Shown here in pieces: positions 60,127 to 64,000 of a stretch of 64,000 nt of DNA. Source of the DNA: Pseudomonadota bacterium (GTDB lineage Bacteria; Pseudomonadota; Alphaproteobacteria; Rhizobiales; Xanthobacteraceae); the NCBI GenBank assembly GCA_023422775.1, contig JAFAGM010000044.1, forward strand, positions 58,599 through 122,598. The letters are read 5' to 3'. The first letter of the stretch is position 1; every line of letters begins with the position of its first letter. Made by a program: the position numbers and the translations under genes. The notes beneath the pieces are model-generated. The model saw only the letters and a list, made by a program, of their open reading frames with translations. It was not told where the DNA came from and did not search any database.

Positions 60127-60312
60127 CTATCCCAGGTCTTCAAGGGCCGTCTTGATGGCTTTCCTGAAAGCGGTGATATCGCCGAGTTCGTGTCCGAGCA
60201 CCAGCGCAAGCCGGGTCAGGAACAGCGCTTCGCGCTCGGGTCCGGCGGCATCGATCGCTACCGCCAGGGCTTCATACGCCCCCTCGAAATCCTCGAATTG
60301 CATCGCGCTCAT
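60127..60312 (-). CDS. DUF2783 domain protein, 61 residues
   Basis: A small acidic, helical protein of the DUF2783 family, function unknown. The family is recalled to occur next to flavin monooxygenases of this kind. ATG 60312 overlaps the monooxygenase stop by 4 bases, so it is translated with it and may assist or regulate that enzyme (inference). An upstream in-frame extension to 60378 lies within the monooxygenase gene. Confidence 0.8.
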   Translation of the reverse strand: MSAMQFEDFEGAYEALAVAIDAAGPEREALFLTRLALVLGHELGDITAFRKAIKTALEDLG

Positions 60313-62000
60313 GGCGTCTCGCTTCCCAGGCAAATACTGGCGGTTTTCAGGACCTCGCCGGGAACAGCGGTTTTCCATCGCCCGGCAATGTGCAGGTCGG
60401 GCCGCAGCAAATAGAGCGCCCCGGGCCCTGCGGCGAACAGTCGGGCGATTTGCCCGTCATGGTCCGGAATAGCCTTCGTGCCTGACTCCAAGCCGCGCGA
60501 TCCGATGACGAGCGAAACCAGGCGCTTGTCGATCCTGCCGAGTTGCTTGAGCAGCGCCGCCTGTTCGGCGGAAGGTTGCCCGTCGCCAAACAGAATCGCG
60601 GTCATGCCGTTACCGGCGTGATCGAGCAAATGGCTGCCGTCGTCGAGCTTGGCGTTCGGCGCGACGCTACCGCAGCCGGGTCCGCCGGCAAACTCGGCAT
60701 CATGCTTGGCAAAGGGCGTCAGCGGGCTTTCGGAATAGGTGTAGGGCTGCATCTGGCGCGGATTGGCCAGCCCGCGCGGAAATTCGTGGCGGAGGCTGAG
60801 CGACAGCGCCGCCTCGCGCGCCAGGCGCCAGCCGCGCGTCGGCGGCGTCATGAAACGTGTGCTCTTGGTGGCGTTGGCGAACACGTCGAGCGTGGCGCCG
60901 CGTCGCTCCGGCGAATAGCTGTCGAGCAGCCGGTCGTCCGCCTCGCCGTGCAGGACGAGCGCGAGCTTCCAGCCGATGTTTTCGGCATCGGCAAGCCCGT
61001 TGTTCAGCCCGCGCACGCCAAAGATCGGCACGATGTGCGCGGCGTCGCCGATGAAGAACACGCGGCCGTGCCGGTAATCGTCGAGGCACAGCGTGTTGGC
61101 GGAATAGACGCTCCACCATTCCAGTTCCCACGGCCCGGTGTGGTGGATATCGGCCAGGATCGCGCCGACGCGGGCGCGGAGGTTCTCCTCCTTGAGGGCT
61201 TCCTCCTCGCTTTCGCCTTCGCGGAGCTGATAGTCGATGCGCCAGATATCGTCCGGCTGCTTGTGAATCAGCACCGTGCCTCCGGGATTGCCTCTCGGTT
61301 CGAAGAATGCCCGGCGCTCGGTCGGAAAATCGTGATCCATCCGGATATCCGCGATCACATACCGGCCTTCGTAATTGTCGCCCTTCAGCCGAAGCCCGAG
61401 CATCGACCGGATCGGCGAGCGCGCGCCGTCGGCGGCCAGCACATAAAAGGCATCGAGCCAATAGTCGCCCTCTGGCGACGCCACGCGAGCCGACACGCTG
61501 TCCTCGTGCACTTCGATGCCGGCAAGCTCGCTCTGCCAGCGCATGTCGATCAGGTCGCTTGCCGCGACCGCATCATGCAGGAATTTCTCGATGTACTGCT
61601 GCTGCAGATTGTACATCGGCAGATATTTCTCGTTGGCTGGATGCGGCATTTCGAGCCGGAAAATCTGTTCGCCGCGGTAGTAGCTGCGGCCGAGCCGCCA
61701 GCCGAGCGCCTTGTCGACGAACGGCGCGACCGCGCCGATCCGCTCCAGGATGTGCATGCTGGGACGTGCGATGCAGATTGCGCGGCTGCCGTCGTTGAAC
61801 GTGTCCTTGCGGTCGATCAGCACGCTCTTGATCCCGTAGCGCGCCAGCACCAGCGCCGCGGTCATGCCGATCGGGCCGGCGCCCGCGATCAGGACCGGAT
61901 GTTTCGCCGTGGCACCGCCGTGCTCGGGCACGCGCCGCGCCGCAAACTTCGGATAGTCGAAGTAGAGCGAATCCAGCGGGCCCTTGCCGGCAGGTCTCAT
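60309..62000 (-). CDS. FAD-dependent monooxygenase (MhpA/PheA-type hydroxylase)
   Basis: A 563-residue flavoprotein hydroxylase of the group A type. The FAD-binding GxGxxG is LIAGAGPIGMTAALVLA (from residue about 37), the second FAD motif is GDAAHIVPIFGVRGLNNGLADA near 320, and the thioredoxin-like C-terminal domain of phenol-type hydroxylases is present. It probably hydroxylates an aromatic or related carboxylic acid using NAD(P)H and O2. GGAGGG lies 4 bases before the ATG. It is in an operon with enoyl-CoA hydratase (12-base gap) and DUF2783 (overlap). Confidence 0.87.
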   Translation of the reverse strand: MRPAGKGPLDSLYFDYPKFAARRVPEHGGATAKHPVLIAGAGPIGMTAALVLARYGIKSVLIDRKDTFNDGSRAICIARPSMHILERIGAVAPFVDKALGWRLGRSYYRGEQIFRLEMPHPANEKYLPMYNLQQQYIEKFLHDAVAASDLIDMRWQSELAGIEVHEDSVSARVASPEGDYWLDAFYVLAADGARSPIRSMLGLRLKGDNYEGRYVIADIRMDHDFPTERRAFFEPRGNPGGTVLIHKQPDDIWRIDYQLREGESEEEALKEENLRARVGAILADIHHTGPWELEWWSVYSANTLCLDDYRHGRVFFIGDAAHIVPIFGVRGLNNGLADAENIGWKLALVLHGEADDRLLDSYSPERRGATLDVFANATKSTRFMTPPTRGWRLAREAALSLSLRHEFPRGLANPRQMQPYTYSESPLTPFAKHDAEFAGGPGCGSVAPNAKLDDGSHLLDHAGNGMTAILFGDGQPSAEQAALLKQLGRIDKRLVSLVIGSRGLESGTKAIPDHDGQIARLFAAGPGALYLLRPDLHIAGRWKTAVPGEVLKTASICLGSETP

Positions 62001-62012
62001 GGGTCCCTCCGT

Positions 62013-62783
62013 CTATTTCTTCCGGTCGAGAAAACCCTGCATCAACCGCTGCGGCTCGCCGGTCAGGAACGATTGTCCGAACACGCCGACGCTCAAATTG
62101 ACGGATTCGGTCAGCGGCAGTTCCTCCCATTGGCGCATCAGCGCCTTTTGCGAGCGCAGCGCTTCGGGACCGCATTCGAGCAACGCCTTCACCGTATGCT
62201 CGACCGCGGCGTCGAGCCCGCCTTCCTTTGCTACCACATCGACCAGACCCCAGGCGAGCGCCGTCGGGGCGTCGATGTTCTCCGCCGTCATCACCAGCCA
62301 GCGGGCGCGGCCCCAGCCGATCAGCCGCGGCAACAGGGCGGCGTGGATCACGGAGGGGATACCGACGCGCACCTCGGGCATCCCGAATTTGGCGTCGTGG
62401 GCGGCAATGCGGAAATCGCAAGCCGCGGCGACCTCGAGACCGCCGCCGAGGCACCAGCCGGGGAGGCGGGCAATGACGGGCGCCGGAAACTTGCGCACGG
62501 CCTCGCAGAGGTCGCGCAATCGGGTGATGAAGGCTTCGGCGGATTTCTGGTCGAGACGCGCCATCTCCTTGATGTCGGCGCCGCCGATCATGCTCTTCTC
62601 GCTCTGTCCCGCCAGGATCACGGCGCGGATCTTTCTGTCGCCGGCGAGTTTCTCGAACCCTTCGCGGACGCCGTCGGTGACGGCGGAGGAGAGGATGTTC
62701 AGGGAGCCTGCGTTGCAGATCGAGAGGCGCACGACGCCTCTGTCGTCGCAGTCGATCCCGCAGTGCGGATTGAGCATTTCCAT
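62013..62783 (-). CDS. Enoyl-CoA hydratase/isomerase family protein
   Basis: A 256-residue crotonase-fold protein. The oxyanion-hole segments are MIGGADIKEM (near residue 65) and GWCLGGGLEVAAACDFRIA (near 110), typical of enoyl-CoA hydratases. The position of the second Glu acts in hydration (PEVRVGIPSVI). ATG 62783 begins the conserved part; a longer frame to 62903 is unsupported. It is the first gene of the leftward operon and shares its promoter region with the divergent PaaI gene. Confidence 0.88.
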   Translation of the reverse strand: MEMLNPHCGIDCDDRGVVRLSICNAGSLNILSSAVTDGVREGFEKLAGDRKIRAVILAGQSEKSMIGGADIKEMARLDQKSAEAFITRLRDLCEAVRKFPAPVIARLPGWCLGGGLEVAAACDFRIAAHDAKFGMPEVRVGIPSVIHAALLPRLIGWGRARWLVMTAENIDAPTALAWGLVDVVAKEGGLDAAVEHTVKALLECGPEALRSQKALMRQWEELPLTESVNLSVGVFGQSFLTGEPQRLMQGFLDRKK

Positions 62784-62887
62784 GTTGTTTTCCGATCTTG
62801 TTCGGGAATTTGCGCCACTTCCAAGACATCGCGCCGGCTTGTCAAGGGCGGCCGGCGAAGTGTTGCACGGCAGGCGGGGCTCCGATA

Positions 62888-62905
62888 AAATTACGATCGT
62901 CATTT
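62888..62905. promoter_or_regulatory. Imperfect 18-bp palindrome in the hydratase/PaaI spacer
   Basis: AAATTACG and CGTCATTT are inverted repeats with one mismatch around AT. It lies 13 bases before the PaaI ATG and about 105 before the hydratase ATG. The TetR gene downstream is a possible binder. Confidence 0.4.
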
Positions 62906-62918
62906 AAAAGGAGCTGCC

Positions 62919-63458
62919 ATGACCATGACCGATAGCGTCGACCTGTTTTCGCCGGAATTGCGACGGCAGCGGATCGTGGACTGGCAGGCGCCGGGACCGG
63001 TCGCGAAGGCGGCCGAGGGCATGTCCGGGCTGGAGACCGTACGCGCGATCCGCGACGGTATCCTGCCGCCGCCGCCGATGGCCCGGCTGATCGGGTTCGA
63101 GATGCGCGTTGCCGACCCCGGGCGGATCGTGATGGAACTCGATCCGGATGAGAGCCTGGAGAACACCATCGGCCTGCTGCATGGCGCGACAGCCGCGGCG
63201 CTGCTGGATACTGCTATGGGTTGTGCCATATCTACGATGCTACCGATGGGCCAGACCTCGGTGACGCTCGATCTCAAGCTGACCTATCTGCGGCCGCTAT
63301 CGGTCAAGTCGGGCCCCATCTCGGCGGAAGGTAAAGTCGTAAAGCTCGGACGCCAGACCAGCTACGTTGAGGGTTTCGTCCGTAACGCTGCGGGCAATCT
63401 TGCGGTGCACGCGACGGCGACGTTCTCCATGATCGGAGATAGCGGCAAGGCGAAATAG
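62919..63458 (+). CDS. PaaI family hotdog thioesterase
   Basis: A 179-residue hotdog-fold thioesterase that hydrolyses aromatic or acyl-CoA thioesters. The family pattern LLHGATAAALLDTAMGCAI lies near residues 85-105, and VTLDLKLTYLRPL near 115-127. An N-terminal extension of about 30 residues precedes the fold. AAGGAG lies 5 bases before ATG 62919; a second ATG follows at 62925. It is divergent from the hydratase/monooxygenase operon and followed by a TetR gene. Confidence 0.88.
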   Translation: MTMTDSVDLFSPELRRQRIVDWQAPGPVAKAAEGMSGLETVRAIRDGILPPPPMARLIGFEMRVADPGRIVMELDPDESLENTIGLLHGATAAALLDTAMGCAISTMLPMGQTSVTLDLKLTYLRPLSVKSGPISAEGKVVKLGRQTSYVEGFVRNAAGNLAVHATATFSMIGDSGKAK

Positions 63459-63519
63459 ATGCAGCTTTTCGCGTGTCCGACTGCTATTATATGACTGAAA
63501 ACATCTAATGGGAATGCCG

Positions 63520-64000
63520 ATGCGCTATTCGAAAGAGCACAAGCAGGAGACCCACGCGCGGATCGTGAAAAAGGCTTCGGTGCGGCTTCGCGAGAAGGGC
63601 GCGCATGGCATCGGCGTCGCTGACCTGATGAAAGAAGCGGGCCTGACCCATGGCGGCTTCTATGCGCATTTCGATTCCCGCGAGGCGCTGGTGATCGAGG
63701 CCTTCGGCTACGCCATGGACCGCGCCACCGAACGCTGGCGCAAGATGTCCGAGGAGATCCCGCCCGAGAAGCGGTTTTCAACCATCGTCGAGACTTACCT
63801 GACCCCCACGCACCGCGACGATCCCGGCCACGGTTGTGTGGTGCCGGCGCTCGGCGCCGAGATCGCCCGCGAAAGCCCGAAGACGCGCAAGGCGTTCGCC
63901 GCCAAGCTCGAACAGATGATCGAGATGATGACCGATCAGATTTCTGGCGTTCCGCGCAAGGCGGCCCGCAAGCAGGCCATCGCCGCGCTGACCACCATGA
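63520..64000 (+). CDS. TetR/AcrR family regulator (cut by window end)
   Basis: At least 160 residues of a TetR regulator, truncated at the window end. The helix-turn-helix part is clear: KKASVRLREKGAHGIGVADL, then MKEAGLTHGGFYAHFDSREA. The start is taken as ATG 63520 (MRYSKEHK), with GGGA about 6 bases upstream; in-frame ATGs at 63508 and 63514 would add four residues. It may control the neighbouring PaaI gene and the hydratase/monooxygenase operon. Confidence 0.88.
   Translation, partial: MRYSKEHKQETHARIVKKASVRLREKGAHGIGVADLMKEAGLTHGGFYAHFDSREALVIEAFGYAMDRATERWRKMSEEIPPEKRFSTIVETYLTPTHRDDPGHGCVVPALGAEIARESPKTRKAFAAKLEQMIEMMTDQISGVPRKAARKQAIAALTTM

Noticed and set aside
60543..62888. 781-codon plus-strand frame
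   Set aside because: Antisense to the monooxygenase and hydratase genes; Arg/His/Ala-rich shadow.

Overview
The window is GC-rich, densely coded alphaproteobacterial chromosome. Gene content suggests a soil or root-nodule member of the Bradyrhizobium group: many ABC and TRAP uptake systems, CoA-ester catabolism, an ExbB-ExbD-TonB set preceded by a probable Irr (ICE) box, and two families of short palindromic intergenic repeats. The genus is inferred from style and remembered families; no database was searched. No rRNA, CRISPR array, intact insertion sequence or prophage was seen. One tRNA, Gln(CUG), lies at 1537-1610.

Layout. 1-5 kb: an aldolase of the HpcH/HpaI family, a divergent Gre factor, tRNA-Gln, and a TetR regulator facing a sulfatase across a perfect 22-bp palindrome. 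5-9.3 kb: an RND efflux pump (permease and adaptor). 9.3-12.3 kb: the TonB energising complex. 12.3-19.4 kb: an aldehyde dehydrogenase and a complete branched-chain-type ABC transporter, with a divergent AraC regulator. 19.4-22.9 kb: a visibly less GC-rich islet with a DUF2130 coiled-coil protein and a CPA2 antiporter. 23-26.2 kb: an orphan ABC binding protein, a small membrane protein, an M50 protease and a GFA protein.

26.2-38.4 kb is one sugar or sugar-acid module. Two short-chain dehydrogenases and an IlvD/Edd dehydratase run leftward. A LacI regulator sits in the middle. An ABC sugar transporter, a DenD-like dehydrogenase, KDG kinase and KDPG aldolase run rightward. Nearly identical palindromes centred on AGCGCT precede both arms, so the regulator probably controls both. 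The inferred route is uptake, oxidation to an aldonate, dehydration to a 2-keto-3-deoxy acid, phosphorylation, and cleavage to pyruvate and a triose phosphate.

38.4-45.1 kb encodes CoA-ester enzymes: a thiolase, a class III CoA-transferase, an acyl-CoA dehydrogenase without the usual C-terminal glutamate, and a thiolase-like protein without its cysteine paired with a DUF35 protein. An overlooked 33-residue membrane protein lies at 44101-44202. 45.1-51 kb holds a YegD-type Hsp70, Tex and a glutaminase fused to STAS and cyclic-nucleotide-binding domains. 51-57.2 kb is a TRAP-TAXI transporter with a stand-alone biotinyl protein, divergent from an IclR regulator and a carboxyltransferase. 57.2-64 kb has an MFS transporter, a thiolase, and a flavin monooxygenase / DUF2783 / enoyl-CoA hydratase operon divergent from a PaaI thioesterase and a TetR gene cut by the window end.
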